64,000 nucleotides of DNA from Candidatus Formimonas warabiya (GCF_002777255.1 NZ_CP017634.1:536903-600902), one strand, 5' to 3'; shown: positions 51,444 to 60,165, counted from the first letter of the stretch. Made by a program: numbers and translations. The notes: generated by a model not told the origin, from the letters alone.

Positions 51444-51586
51444 AACCTGGACCTGCGTTAGGGAAGGTACCGGGCAGCTTTTGCCATGAATTATTGTGGA
51501 GCCGGCCTTCCGGGTGATCTTTAAAATGCTCGCTTTTGAAAAGATGCCTGAGTAGCCGGTCCGGAGGAAAGGGAAGTGCATCAATC
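51444..51586 (+). other. Structured 140-nt leader
   Basis: Between promoter and gene, a GC-rich leader has several short dyads (GCCGGCCTTCCGGG, GTAGCCGGTCCGG). I could not match it to a known riboswitch consensus. 51264-51408 shows nothing. Confidence 0.3.
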
Positions 51587-53140
51587 ATGAAATCTTTGCC
51601 GGATCTGAATCCAGACCCCCAGGGAATAAATCCTCAGTATTTAGAAAACTTGGCTACGGCCTACTGGTTTTCTCAGGTCCTTTTTACCGCAGTGGAAAGG
51701 GATCTCTTTTCCCGGCTGGCACCGGAGGGGAAAAAACTGGAAGAGCTTGCCGACCTGCTGCACCTGAACCGGGAGGGTTTGCAGCGCTTCTTACATGCTC
51801 TTTGCGTCATGGGTTTGATCTGTTGTGCGGAAGGGATATATTTTAACACCAAGCTGGCCCGGAAGTATTTAGTCCGGGGTGAAGAGGATTACCAGGGTGA
51901 TGGGATCCTGTGGCGCAAAGATCTGGCGGAAAACTGGCAGGAATTGGGCCGCTGCCTTGAAAAAGGCACCGGGTTTGTTTTTCCGGATCAGGATGAACGC
52001 GAGGAGGATTTAAATAGAGGTTTTCACCGGTACTGCCGGGCTATGGACTGCATGATCAAAAACAAGGCGAGGGAGATTCTTCCCCTTTTTTCTCAAGTTA
52101 CTTTAGCGGGAGAAATTCTTGATGTAGGGTCCGGGGCAGGTTCTCTTTCCGCAGCTTTCCTGAAAGCTTTTTCTCAGGTTAAGGCAACTCTGGTGGACAT
52201 GCCCCAGGTGATGGATTATGCCCGAAGATTGAACGGGGAACAGGAATACGGGGCACGGATGACATATATTCCGGCTAATATTCTGGACCCATGGGCGGCA
52301 GAAAAAGAACATTTTGAGCTGGTGATTTTATCCAACATCGTTCATGCTTATGCAGAAGCAGAAATAACACAGCTGCTGGACAAAGCAACTGCCTGTTTAG
52401 CCCCGGACGGCATGATCCTGATTCATGACTTCTTTTTTGAATACGATCCGGAAAGATCAGCTCTGGCAGATTTGAATCTGTTTATCAATACTTTCCATGG
52501 CCGGGTTTATCCGGCAAGGTGGTTGCAGGAGCAATTGATCCAGAGGGGCTTGACGGTAACGGAGCTTTTGCCTTTGAACTCCGATACCGCCCTGGTGATT
52601 GGGGCCAGGAACCCTCAAAGGCTGGAAGATCTTTGCCTGGACGGTAGGGAGCAATTGGCCTCTAAAATAGCTAGAATGGGCTTCCGAAGGGTTCTCCCTG
52701 TTTCTCCAGAGATGATTCATGTGCCGGGATGGGTTGACCTGCACTGTCAATTCGGCTGTTCCAGTTTCGGCAAACCCCACTGTCCTCCGAACAGCTTAGC
52801 GCCGGAAAAAACGAGGGAGATGCTAAAAGATTACCGCCATGGTTTTATTCTGGAAGGAGCACCGCCCACGAGAGATTTTCAGCACCTGGTGCTGGAGGCG
52901 GAACATGAAGCCTTTAAAGCAGGGTATTATAAAGCGTTTGCCTTATGGGCCGGGCCTTGCTCTCTTTGTACCTCCTGTACGGAAGAAGGCAGGTGCAAAA
53001 ATACCAAAAATGCCCGCCCGTCTATGGAAGCTTCCGGGATTGACGTGTTTGAAACTATGCGGAGAGCCGGTATCGCCCTGCGCACATTGGCTGAGGGAGA
53101 CGATTTTGTAAAATATTTTGCGATTTTGTTACTGGAGTGA
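51587..53140 (+). CDS. SAM O-methyltransferase fused to DUF2284 metal-binding domain
   Basis: 517 residues. The N-terminal part (about 1-345) is an acetylserotonin/hydroxyindole O-methyltransferase type: dimerisation winged helix (LEELADLLHLNREGLQRFLH), SAM motif EILDVGSGAGSLSAAFLKAF and LVILSNIVHAYAEAE. The C-terminal part (about 365-517) is DUF2284: DLHCQFGCSSFGKPHCPPNS and GPCSLCTSCTEEGRCKNTKN, Cys-rich and probably cluster or metal binding, with MEASGIDVFETMRRAG. Related stand-alone DUF2284 proteins occur near corrinoid genes. ATG 51587 chosen; the in-frame TTG 51536 lacks support. Confidence 0.82.
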   Translation: MKSLPDLNPDPQGINPQYLENLATAYWFSQVLFTAVERDLFSRLAPEGKKLEELADLLHLNREGLQRFLHALCVMGLICCAEGIYFNTKLARKYLVRGEEDYQGDGILWRKDLAENWQELGRCLEKGTGFVFPDQDEREEDLNRGFHRYCRAMDCMIKNKAREILPLFSQVTLAGEILDVGSGAGSLSAAFLKAFSQVKATLVDMPQVMDYARRLNGEQEYGARMTYIPANILDPWAAEKEHFELVILSNIVHAYAEAEITQLLDKATACLAPDGMILIHDFFFEYDPERSALADLNLFINTFHGRVYPARWLQEQLIQRGLTVTELLPLNSDTALVIGARNPQRLEDLCLDGREQLASKIARMGFRRVLPVSPEMIHVPGWVDLHCQFGCSSFGKPHCPPNSLAPEKTREMLKDYRHGFILEGAPPTRDFQHLVLEAEHEAFKAGYYKAFALWAGPCSLCTSCTEEGRCKNTKNARPSMEASGIDVFETMRRAGIALRTLAEGDDFVKYFAILLLE

Positions 53141-53147
53141 TGATCAT

Positions 53148-53238
53148 GGGTTTGAATGGTTCAGGCTCCCATCAGATTATCAGTAAGTTAAGAACTTGCG
53201 GTAATCTGGTTGACAAGATAGAGGATGATGTTATAATC
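53148..53238 (+). repeat. Left copy of 91-bp direct repeat (target duplication)
   Basis: Identical over 91 bp to 55213-55303. Contains TTGACA and TATAAT with 16-bp spacing, i.e. a copy of the tRNA-Ala promoter. Confidence 0.92.
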
Positions 53239-53264
53239 CCGTATTTGACACTTGATCAAAATAA

Positions 53265-53305
53265 AAATCCTGCAAAGCCTTGATTTGAAAGGTTTTGCAG
53301 GATTT
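53265..53305 (-). terminator. Terminator of transposase gene
   Basis: AAATCCTGCAAA / TTTGCAGGATTT stem; on the minus strand it is followed by TTTATTTTG. Confidence 0.7.
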
Positions 53306-53334
53306 AATGTATGTGTAAAAAGTGCGTACTTTTT

Positions 53335-55077
53335 TTACTTTTTCGTTTCTTTAAAAATTTTTTTCATGATGCTTGTTGCAACAATCTGATAGTCCGTGCG
53401 AAAGCCAAAAGCATCATGAAGCGCATCGGTAAAATCTGTTCTTGTGTAGGTTGGAACATACCCTTCGTTTTTAACTTCTAGAAAATCCATATCTCTCAGC
53501 CCGCCAATAATCTCGTGGCATGTGAAATTTTCGTTGAGCCTCTTTTCAAGTAGCCTAAAAATAATTAGCGATATAAAGCAAGTGGTAAAATGCGCTTCAA
53601 TCCTGTCATCATTGCTTAAGTACACAGGTCTTGCTTTGAATTCGCTTTTCATAATCCTAAAGCATTCTTCGATCTCCCATCTCCTGTGATTTACCTTGAT
53701 GATTTCAGATACATCATCCTCAAGGTTTGTGCAAATTCCATAAAAACCATCAAAGGCTTCTTCTTTCTGGATGAGAGTAGAATCAATGCTGTAGATCTCT
53801 TTTTCTGCGACTTCTCCATCAGGAGTACAGCTTGTTTTATGAATAAACCTTTTGTAATCGTTAGGATTGCATTTCTTAATTTTTATTGGGTTTGCATCTA
53901 TAACCTTTTGGGCACGTTCTATTTGAGAGTTACGGATTTTACGCTGATAATCCCTGTATTTGATAGAGTAGGTTACAATAAGCCTTTGTTCAAAACCGTT
54001 TTCTTTGATCCAACGTTCCTTGTAAAAAACTTTAGCTCGTATTTTGGCTTTATCTTCAGTAGTGGCTTTATCTATCATTTCATCAAGCTTGGAAATGTCA
54101 TAGGTTTTTTCGCTATCTGGAAGTTTCCAGCCATCTGGAGCAAGAGCCCATTTTTTTAGGTGCTCTTTTAATTTTTTAATAGACTGAGTTGTAATAAACG
54201 CCCGTCCATCTTTGTCGTTAAACTTTCGATTATCTTCGGAAGCAAGGCCTGCATCAGTACAGACGATGAATTTGGAAAGTTCAAAATCGGATAAAATCTT
54301 TTTTTCCAATGGCTTTAAAGTCAGCTGCTCGTTCATATTACCCCTGTTAATGCTAAAAGCCAGAGGAATGCCATCCCCGTCCATGAATAGTCCCATTTGG
54401 ACTATTGGGTTTGGTCTGTGTTCTTTTGACGGACCGTATTGTTTACTGCCGTCTTCCTGTTCTATTTCAAAAAAGTAATTGGTGCAATCATAGTAAAGTA
54501 CACTGGTGTTTCTTTTGGAAACCTTAAGGCTGTTTTCATACAAAGAGGACTGAATAAAACCTGTTTCCTTGGAAAGCACTTCAAGAGCTCTGTATATTTG
54601 ATGTAAATCAAAATTAGGCTGCTCAATAAACCTTTTAGAAAGCTCGTATGTTGCAAGTTTTGAGGAAGGGAAGATAACTCTGCCGTAAATTAACCTTGAG
54701 AGAATTGAATCCAGGTCAAAATCAAATTTGTACCTTTGGGAAATATCTTTACAGATCTTATGAATTCCGAGTTCGTGATAAATCTTTTGCAGAAATAGAT
54801 ATCCGCCGTTGAAGGAACGCTGTTCGTCTTTCGAAATAATTTTAGATTGCTCGAAAGGAACAAGTATTTTCCGTATTTGTTCCTTTTCTTTTTCATTCAA
54901 TTTTCTTATATATTCTTTAGCCCACTCATATGGATCTGCACCATTAAGTTTTTCCCTGAGTTCAGTTTCGGTTCCAAGTTTCTCAACAGTAATTGTGCGT
55001 TCTTTCTTATTCATATAAACAGTTTTTGTAACATAAAGTGAAGCTGAATTTTTTGAACGTGATACCTTTAATCTCAT
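53335..55077 (-). CDS. IS1634-family DDE transposase
   Basis: 580 residues. The DDE (IS4-superfamily) catalytic core has YYDCTNYFFEIE (first Asp), FIVCTDAGLASEDN (second Asp) and the Y-(2)-R-(3)-E-(6)-K-like motif RRWEIEECFRIMKSEFKAR with the Glu. N-terminal part binds the ends. Frame intact, so the element may still be active. ATG 55077 with GGAGG 7 nt upstream. Confidence 0.92.
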   Translation of the reverse strand: MRLKVSRSKNSASLYVTKTVYMNKKERTITVEKLGTETELREKLNGADPYEWAKEYIRKLNEKEKEQIRKILVPFEQSKIISKDEQRSFNGGYLFLQKIYHELGIHKICKDISQRYKFDFDLDSILSRLIYGRVIFPSSKLATYELSKRFIEQPNFDLHQIYRALEVLSKETGFIQSSLYENSLKVSKRNTSVLYYDCTNYFFEIEQEDGSKQYGPSKEHRPNPIVQMGLFMDGDGIPLAFSINRGNMNEQLTLKPLEKKILSDFELSKFIVCTDAGLASEDNRKFNDKDGRAFITTQSIKKLKEHLKKWALAPDGWKLPDSEKTYDISKLDEMIDKATTEDKAKIRAKVFYKERWIKENGFEQRLIVTYSIKYRDYQRKIRNSQIERAQKVIDANPIKIKKCNPNDYKRFIHKTSCTPDGEVAEKEIYSIDSTLIQKEEAFDGFYGICTNLEDDVSEIIKVNHRRWEIEECFRIMKSEFKARPVYLSNDDRIEAHFTTCFISLIIFRLLEKRLNENFTCHEIIGGLRDMDFLEVKNEGYVPTYTRTDFTDALHDAFGFRTDYQIVATSIMKKIFKETKK

Positions 55078-55212
55078 AAGCAATCCTCCAAACTACTTAT
55101 ATTATAACATATCACGCGTTATCACGCAATTGGAAGTGCGAAAATTTGACAAAAAAATAAGCCTATCTCAAGGCTTTCAGGGATTCTTTCTTTATTCAAC
55201 TGTCAAAGGCCC

Positions 55213-55303
55213 GGGTTTGAATGGTTCAGGCTCCCATCAGATTATCAGTAAGTTAAGAACTTGCGGTAATCTGGTTGACAAGATAGAGGATGATGTTATA
55301 ATC
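55213..55303 (+). repeat. Right copy of 91-bp direct repeat
   Basis: Identical to 53148-53238 and in its original setting, 107 bp upstream of the tRNA-Ala gene. Confidence 0.92.
55275..55302 (+). promoter_or_regulatory. tRNA-Ala promoter
   Basis: TTGACA (55275-55280), 16-bp spacer, TATAAT (55297-55302). Near-consensus, as expected for a stable RNA. Confidence 0.8.
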
Positions 55304-55409
55304 TAGTAGAAGGTATTTACTTGGGCGTGCAACCTGGCTGGAAGCATCCGGTATGATACTAATTTCGTGACACTAAACCAATGCGGGTATTCATTAACAC
55401 ACAATATTT

Positions 55410-55484
55410 GGGACTGTAGTTCAGAGGGAGAACGCTTGGCTCGCATTCAAGAGGTCGTGGGTTCGAATCCCATCAGTTCCACCA
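55410..55484 (+). tRNA. tRNA-Ala (anticodon CGC)
   Basis: 75 nt including an encoded CCA. The acceptor stem GGGACTG/CAGTTCC has the G3:U70 pair that defines alanine tRNAs, the D-arm is GTTC/GAAC, the anticodon arm CTTGG-CTCGCAT-TCAAG gives CGC at 34-36, and the T-arm contains GTTCGAATC. No sequence duplication of its 3' end is seen nearby. Confidence 0.92.
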
Positions 55485-55496
55485 CTAAAAATGAAG

Positions 55497-55533
55497 CAAA
55501 AGGACTTGAACCCTCGTGGGTTGGGTCCTTTTG
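55497..55533 (+). terminator. Terminator of tRNA-Ala
   Basis: CAAAAGGAC/GTCCTTTTG stem with an inner ACCC/GGGT pair, TTT tail. Confidence 0.8.
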
Positions 55534-55613
55534 TTTATGTAACGTTTCTGATAAACTAATTCAGACTATTTATATTTTGTACGCCTTCTGGGCGATAAGG
55601 CGAATTTATTACA

Positions 55614-55824
55614 TTGACATAATGATAGTGTCATGATAAAGTAAATTAAACAAAGAGGGAGTGTATTGATGTCGGTAATTCTGTAAGGACTTAGGTTAAT
55701 GGCATGAAATGAGCAGTTGTTCTGCTCCTGTTTGTGTTGTCAAAAACTGCCTTACAGATTGAACGAACATCCATTATTTATAATGGTGTGATTTGTAGCG
55801 CAGTAGCATACTGTGCTTTTTTGT
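55614..55824 (+). promoter_or_regulatory. Promoter, leader peptide and attenuator
   Basis: TTGACA (55614-55619), 17-bp spacer, TAAAGT (55637-55642). A ribosome site AGAGGGAG is followed by a 5-codon ORF, ATG 55669 to TAA 55686 (MSVIL). The stop overlaps CTGTAAGG (55681-55688), which pairs with CCTTACAG (55750-55757); between is GAGCAG/CTGCTC. Then AGCGCAGTA/TACTGTGCT with TTTTTT (55797-55824) forms a terminator in front of the methyltransferase gene. This is the layout of ribosome-mediated attenuation. Confidence 0.65.
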
Positions 55825-55863
55825 TTCTTTCTATAAGGTGATAATTAGAAAGGAAGGAATACC

Positions 55864-56589
55864 ATGTATACATTTACAAACCAGTTTATTTCTAATGATA
55901 AAAATGCTGAGTTCCTAAAAGCCGCTATGATGGGGCCAAACGCCATGCGCGTAGCGGAGGAATTAGCGTCACACCTAAACATCAATAAGAATATGCGAAT
56001 ACTTGACCTCGGTTGCGGGTGCGGTCTTTCCACGCTTTTGTTAGCGAAAAAATATGGTGTGCCCGTTTTCGCCGCCGATCTTTGGATTTCGCCAACTGAA
56101 AACTATGAGCGTTTCCAATCTATCGGGATTGATGATAAGGCCATTCCGATTTCCGTAGACGCGACCAAAGGGCTGCCTTTCGCAAACGGATATTTTGACT
56201 TGTTGTTCACCGTGGACGCTTACCATTATTTCGGTGATACGTCAGAAATGCTCCCGTCGCTCGTTTCTTTTGTAAAAAGGGGCGGCTATATCGCCGTGGC
56301 TATTCCCGGCTTAAAATACGAATTTGGGAAAAATGTTCCCGATGAAATGCAGCCGTTTTGGAACAGCGAGATGGAAAGAACCTTGCACTCTCTTGATTGG
56401 TGGAAAGATTTGTGGAAGAGGACAGAGGGTATTGAAATGGGGGACAGTCGTGAAATGGCCTGTTGCGGACAGGCGTGGGAAGAATGGCTGACCGGCTACC
56501 ATCCCGTCGTCGCGGATGACATTAAAATGATGGAGGCTGAAGGCGGAAAGTATTTTAATCTCGTTCAGTTAATTGCTAAAGTCATTTGA
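55864..56589 (+). CDS. Class I SAM-dependent methyltransferase
   Basis: 241 residues. SAM-binding motif I is ILDLGCGCGLSTLLLAKKYG, motif II has FAADLWISPTENYE, and LLFTVDAYHYFGDTSEMLPS is motif IV. Belongs to the UbiE/small-molecule methyltransferase group; the target is unknown. The attenuator in front suggests induction by slowed translation, as for several resistance genes, so a role against a ribosome-targeting compound is possible but unproven. AAGGAAGGAA precedes ATG 55864. Confidence 0.85.
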   Translation: MYTFTNQFISNDKNAEFLKAAMMGPNAMRVAEELASHLNINKNMRILDLGCGCGLSTLLLAKKYGVPVFAADLWISPTENYERFQSIGIDDKAIPISVDATKGLPFANGYFDLLFTVDAYHYFGDTSEMLPSLVSFVKRGGYIAVAIPGLKYEFGKNVPDEMQPFWNSEMERTLHSLDWWKDLWKRTEGIEMGDSREMACCGQAWEEWLTGYHPVVADDIKMMEAEGGKYFNLVQLIAKVI

Positions 56590-56705
56590 ATATACTTGCC
56601 GTTTTGCCGTTCACCTTTGCCCCCAAAGGCGAACCTAATAAGCATAAGCGCAGTACTTGAAAGTCATCTTTTATTACCTAACTTCCCATCATTAGGCCAA
56701 AAAAG

Positions 56706-56744
56706 ATGCCATGCGGTCAAAGCCGCATGGCATAAGCCTTTTTG
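56706..56744. terminator. Bidirectional terminator
   Basis: ATGCCATGCGG/CCGCATGGCAT perfect stem, with CTTTTT on the plus side and CTTTTTT on the minus side. Confidence 0.88.
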
Positions 56745-56811
56745 AGGCATTTTATAGATTACATGTGAGATTACATCTGTACTTAGAGGTCTGACACAAA
56801 AATATTCAATT

Positions 56812-57581
56812 TTACACCCGCTTTTTATACACCCTCATCGCCAAGATATATGCCACAAGCATAATTCCGACGCACCATGCAAGAGCGACCCATATATCAT
56901 TGCCAACCGGCTGACTTGACAGTAGTGCACGGATAGCTTCTACGATAGAGGTCACCGGCTGGTTTTCTGCAAAGGCACGAACGACTGACGGCATCGATTC
57001 GGTGGGCACAAATGCCGAACTGATAAACGGAAGGAAGATAAGCGGGTAGGAAAAGGCGCCTGCACCGTCCACAGATTTTGCGGACAGTCCGGCAATCGCC
57101 GCGATCCATGTCAAGGCCAGCGTAAACAGCGCGAGGATACCGGCAACGGCAAGCCATGACAATACTCCTGCCGATGAGCGGAAGCCCATAATGAGCGCTA
57201 CGAGAGAATGATGACGACAACCGAAATCGCATTGGATACCAGTGAGGTCAGCACATGCCCCCATAGTGCGGCCGAACGTGCAATCGGCATGGAGTGGAAC
57301 CGTTCGAAGATGCCGCTTTGCATATCCATAAACAGACGGTAAGCTGTATAGGCGATACCACTTGCAATCGCAATCAGCAGGATGCCGGGCAAAAGGTAAT
57401 TCACATAGTTATCCGTGCCGGCCTGGATAGCGCCGCCGAATACGTAGACGAACAGCAGCATAAGCGCGATAGGCGTGATGCACACTGTGATGATGGTATC
57501 CATGCTGCGGAAAATATGGCGCATGGAACGTCCAAGCATGACGCCCATGTCGCTGAAAAAATATTTCTTTACCGCTTCCAT
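56812..57581 (-). pseudogene. DrrB-like ABC-2 permease, frameshifted
   Basis: The N-terminal frame (57581-57198) starts MEAVKKYFFSDMGVMLGRSM and ends VVVIILS at a UAG; the C-terminal frame continues SLVALIMGFRSSAGVLSWL through FLPFISSAFVPTESMPSVVR to 56812. Together they make a full ABC-2 drug-export permease of about 255 residues with six helices. A single-base change near 57205 shifts the frame. Either the exporter is inactive or a sequencing error is present. Confidence 0.82.
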
Positions 57582-58340
57582 TTATTTTTCCTCCTTCTTG
57601 CCGACGATTGCGAGGAATATTTCCTCTAAGCTCGGCTGTTTTTCAATGTATTCCACCTTCGCGGGCGGGAACAGCTTTTTCAGTTCTTCAAGCGTGCCGC
57701 TCACGATAATCCGTCCCTCATGCAGAATGGCAATCTGATCTGCAAGCTGCTCGGCTTCCTCCAAATACTGTGTGGTCAGGAATACCGTCGTGCCATTATC
57801 AGCAAGTTCTTTAACTGTCTTCCAAACCTCGTTGCGTCCTTCGGGGTCAAGCCCGGTGGTCGGCTCGTCGAGGAAAATGAGCTGCGGTTTTCCGATCAGA
57901 CTCATGGCGATGTCGAGCCTGCGGCGCATACCGCCCGAATAGGTGGAAACTCTGCGGTCGGCGGCGTCGGTCAGGCTGAAGCGGTTCAGTAAATCATCCG
58001 CAACCTGACGCGGATTGGTGAGGTGCCGCAGCTTTGCGATCATGATCAAATTTTCCCGCCCGGTCAATATCTCGTCCACGGCGGCAAATTGCCCTGTCAG
58101 GCTGATCGACTGCCGTACATGGTCGGGCTTTGACGCGACGTCAAATCCGTTTACGACGGCAGTGCCTCCATCTTGTTTAAGCAGCGTGGTGAGGATTTTA
58201 ACAATCGTCGTCTTGCCCGCGCCGTTGGAGCCGAGTAGGGCGAAAATCTCACCTTTTTTCACTTCAAAATCGACGCCCTTTAGGACTTCTGTGTCCTTGA
58301 AAGACTTTCGCAGACCTTTCACTTCAATTGCTTTTTCCAT
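57582..58340 (-). CDS. DrrA-like ABC transporter ATPase
   Basis: 252 residues: Walker A LLGSNGAGKTTIVKIL, signature YSGGMRRRLDIAMSL, Walker B LIFLDEPTTGLDPEGR and the DrrA-type C-terminal tail. It drives export with the broken permease directly downstream (stop and start adjoin). Preceded by two DUF1048 genes and a PadR gene in one unit. Confidence 0.92.
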   Translation of the reverse strand: MEKAIEVKGLRKSFKDTEVLKGVDFEVKKGEIFALLGSNGAGKTTIVKILTTLLKQDGGTAVVNGFDVASKPDHVRQSISLTGQFAAVDEILTGRENLIMIAKLRHLTNPRQVADDLLNRFSLTDAADRRVSTYSGGMRRRLDIAMSLIGKPQLIFLDEPTTGLDPEGRNEVWKTVKELADNGTTVFLTTQYLEEAEQLADQIAILHEGRIIVSGTLEELKKLFPPAKVEYIEKQPSLEEIFLAIVGKKEEK

Positions 58341-58358
58341 CCCGATATCCCCCTTTTA

Positions 58359-58706
58359 CTAAGTTTTATCCGTAACCTTTTTCATGGCCTTGTTAACCTC
58401 TTGGTCAACAGATTCTTGATAGATGTCAGCGTAAGTTTTTGAATCTTTGATTAGATCGTCGCAGAAAGCCGCTACGTCGCTGCCCGTCACTTCGAGCACG
58501 CCTTTCCCCAAGGCCGCGCTCTCTTCAAAAAGATCGATAATCCCCGAGAGCAAACCCGTCCCGTCGTTTAGCTCAACAGGGCCGACCTTAAAAAGATATT
58601 TTTGAATCTCTTTATAAACAATCCGATAATCTTGCGGGAGCGCTTTGACACGCGCCACGTGCGCTCGCCACTCTTTTTTGCCTTCGATGATATCTTGTAT
58701 TCTCAT
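58359..58706 (-). CDS. DUF1048 protein, copy 2
   Basis: 115 residues, helical, with KEWRAHVARVKALPQDYRIV and LLSGIIDLFEESAALGKGVL. A DUF1048 member, a family usually encoded next to PadR regulators and drug-type ABC exporters. Its role is unknown. ATG 58706 follows GGAGGATAAA. Confidence 0.82.
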   Translation of the reverse strand: MRIQDIIEGKKEWRAHVARVKALPQDYRIVYKEIQKYLFKVGPVELNDGTGLLSGIIDLFEESAALGKGVLEVTGSDVAAFCDDLIKDSKTYADIYQESVDQEVNKAMKKVTDKT

Positions 58707-58715
58707 TTTATCCTC

Positions 58716-59063
58716 CTATTTACCTAATTTTTTAGCGATATTATTGTTGAGTTGCTCGCGCCACTTGTCGCGAAAAGACTTTGCCCCTTCTTCGCCGGCC
58801 AGCGCTGAACAGAAGCCTTTGATATCGTCACCCAAAACCTCTTGGACACTCTGACCGTCCGCCGCCGTTTCTTCGAGCAGGCCAAGCACACCGTCAAGAA
58901 TTGGCATGAGGTTGCGACCGGTGAAATCTGAGTGCGGCCAAAGATTGGCATTAATTTTTTCCCATGCCGCTTGATAATCAACCGGCAGCTTTTTGGCCCG
59001 TGATGCAAAAGTTTTCAATTCTTTAGTCATGTCGCTTCCTGTAACTTTTTCCCAGAAATTCAT
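58716..59063 (-). CDS. DUF1048 protein, copy 1
   Basis: 115 residues, paralogue of the next gene: FASRAKKLPVDYQAAWEKIN, VLGLLEETAADGQSVQEVLG and DDIKGFCSALAGEE line up with copy 2. ATG 59063 overlaps the PadR stop region. Cytoplasmic, function unknown. Confidence 0.82.
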   Translation of the reverse strand: MNFWEKVTGSDMTKELKTFASRAKKLPVDYQAAWEKINANLWPHSDFTGRNLMPILDGVLGLLEETAADGQSVQEVLGDDIKGFCSALAGEEGAKSFRDKWREQLNNNIAKKLGK

Positions 59064-59389
59064 TATTCTTTCTCCTTTAACTCGTTAATTTTTGATGATA
59101 CGAACTCCCATTTTTCCCAGAACTTCCGTAGTTCTTTGCGCCCCGCGTCGTTGAGCACGAAAAACTTGCGCGGCGGTCCCATATCGGATGGTTTTTTTTC
59201 TATGTCCACGAGTTTATTCTTCTCAAGCCGCACCAAAATGGTGTAGACAGTTCCTTCCACAACATCTGTGAAGCCGAGAGCATTCAACCGCCGTGTGATT
59301 TCGTAGCCGTAGGTTTCTCCGCGGTTTATAATTTCAAGAACACAGCCTTCAAGCACGCCTTTGAGCATTTCCGTTAGGTTTTCCAGCAT
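59063..59389 (-). CDS. PadR-family regulator (short, s2 subfamily)
   Basis: 108 residues: winged helix with LEGCVLEIINRGETYGYEIT, EGTVYTILVRLEKNKLVDIE and the wing GPPRKFFVLNDAGRKELRKF, then a short dimer helix. ATG 59389 with AGGGGGTGA upstream. A TAGTATG-N8-CATACTA operator precedes it. It likely represses this DUF1048-DrrAB cassette until a toxic compound binds. Confidence 0.92.
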   Translation of the reverse strand: MLENLTEMLKGVLEGCVLEIINRGETYGYEITRRLNALGFTDVVEGTVYTILVRLEKNKLVDIEKKPSDMGPPRKFFVLNDAGRKELRKFWEKWEFVSSKINELKEKE

Positions 59390-59415
59390 AATCACCCCCT
59401 GCTATTCTGTATCAC

Positions 59416-59437
59416 TAGTATGAAGTAATACATACTA
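59416..59437. promoter_or_regulatory. PadR operator
   Basis: TAGTATG-AAGTAATA-CATACTA is a perfect 7-bp inverted repeat with an 8-bp spacer, 27 bp upstream of the PadR start. Confidence 0.7.
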
Positions 59438-59577
59438 CTGGTATATAGTACCGCAGAATAGCGCGGCTGTCAACAGAGTAATTTTCGTATTAAATTGAGA
59501 ACCGACCTAAGATGCCGGTCTTCCTCCGCTTGTTCTTCATTTCCGGACATCAAAATCACGAAATGGAGGACAAGCTC

Positions 59578-59986
59578 ATGGAGCATAGTAAATATACACT
59601 AGTAGAACAAAAAACGGATTTCAGTGACCAAGGAGGTCTATAAAGCCTACTACCACTGGAGGAACAGATAAAAATATTTGGACAAGCTGGCAAATAAGAA
59701 CAACATTTCGCTTGAAAACTGCATAGAGAAAGGCATTCCCGTGGAGTATATGATTAGCCCAGTAGAGGATACCATTGAAGAAGCACTCGCCACGAAGGGA
59801 TTGATTGTAAAAATGCTGGATTGCTTAGCTCTACTTGATGATCGTGATAGGTACCTTATTATTGAATTATTTTATCATGGCAAAAGTGAACGGACTTTGT
59901 CTCTGGAAATAGGAGTTCCGCCGATGACGATCCATGACCGCGAATGTAAAATACTTAAAAAGCTAAGAAAACTTATATCACAATAA
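59578..59986 (+). pseudogene. Sigma-70-like (conjugative-element) regulator, decayed
   Basis: ATG 59578 begins EHSKYTLVEQKTDFSD in one frame. The adjacent frame continues ISVTKEVYKAYYHWRNR, hits UAA at 59669, and goes on KYLDKLANKNNISLENCIEK to LDDRDRYLIIELFYHGKSER and a final helix-turn-helix to 59986. Such sigma-like genes are typical of Tn916/Tn1549-type elements. At least one frameshift and one nonsense change. TTG 59678 could still give a 102-residue product. Confidence 0.65.
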
Positions 59987-60143
59987 TGCTTCAGGTTTAA
60001 GGTTAAAGGACAGTTTGCCGATATATAGTAGACTGTCCCTTGAATTCTTTAAAAACTCAGGGAATTTATTGCTTAAAACCCTTGCTATTGACGAAATTGA
60101 TATTTATATTTGTGTGAAAGACTATCAATATCGCGATATTCAG

Positions 60144-60165
60144 AAAATCTTAAGATTTTAATAAG
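60144..60165. promoter_or_regulatory. VanR-like box upstream of vanR
   Basis: AAAATCTTAAGATTTT (60144-60159, a perfect palindrome) followed by AATAAG. A near copy (AAAATCTTAAGAAGTTCATAAG) precedes the vanY-like gene at 62061. Confidence 0.5.

Larger units (their letters stand above)
53239..55212. mobile_element. IS1634/IS1549-type insertion sequence
   Basis: A 1974-bp element lies exactly between two 91-bp direct repeats. The ends are imperfect inverted repeats: TTTGACA starts 5 bp inside both ends, followed by TTGA, an A-rich part, AATCC and AAAGCCTTGA in both. Long, variable target duplications are known for IS1549 and IS1634. Transposase is on the minus strand. Confidence 0.88.

Noticed and set aside
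51444..51586. Known riboswitch (cobalamin, molybdenum cofactor, SAM) in the leader of the DUF2284 fusion
   Set aside because: Some GC-rich dyads are visible, but none of the conserved cores could be aligned by eye.
55367..55636. 89-codon open frame containing GERLARIQEVVGSNPISS
   Set aside because: It reads through the tRNA-Ala gene; this peptide is a classic artefact of translating a tRNA.
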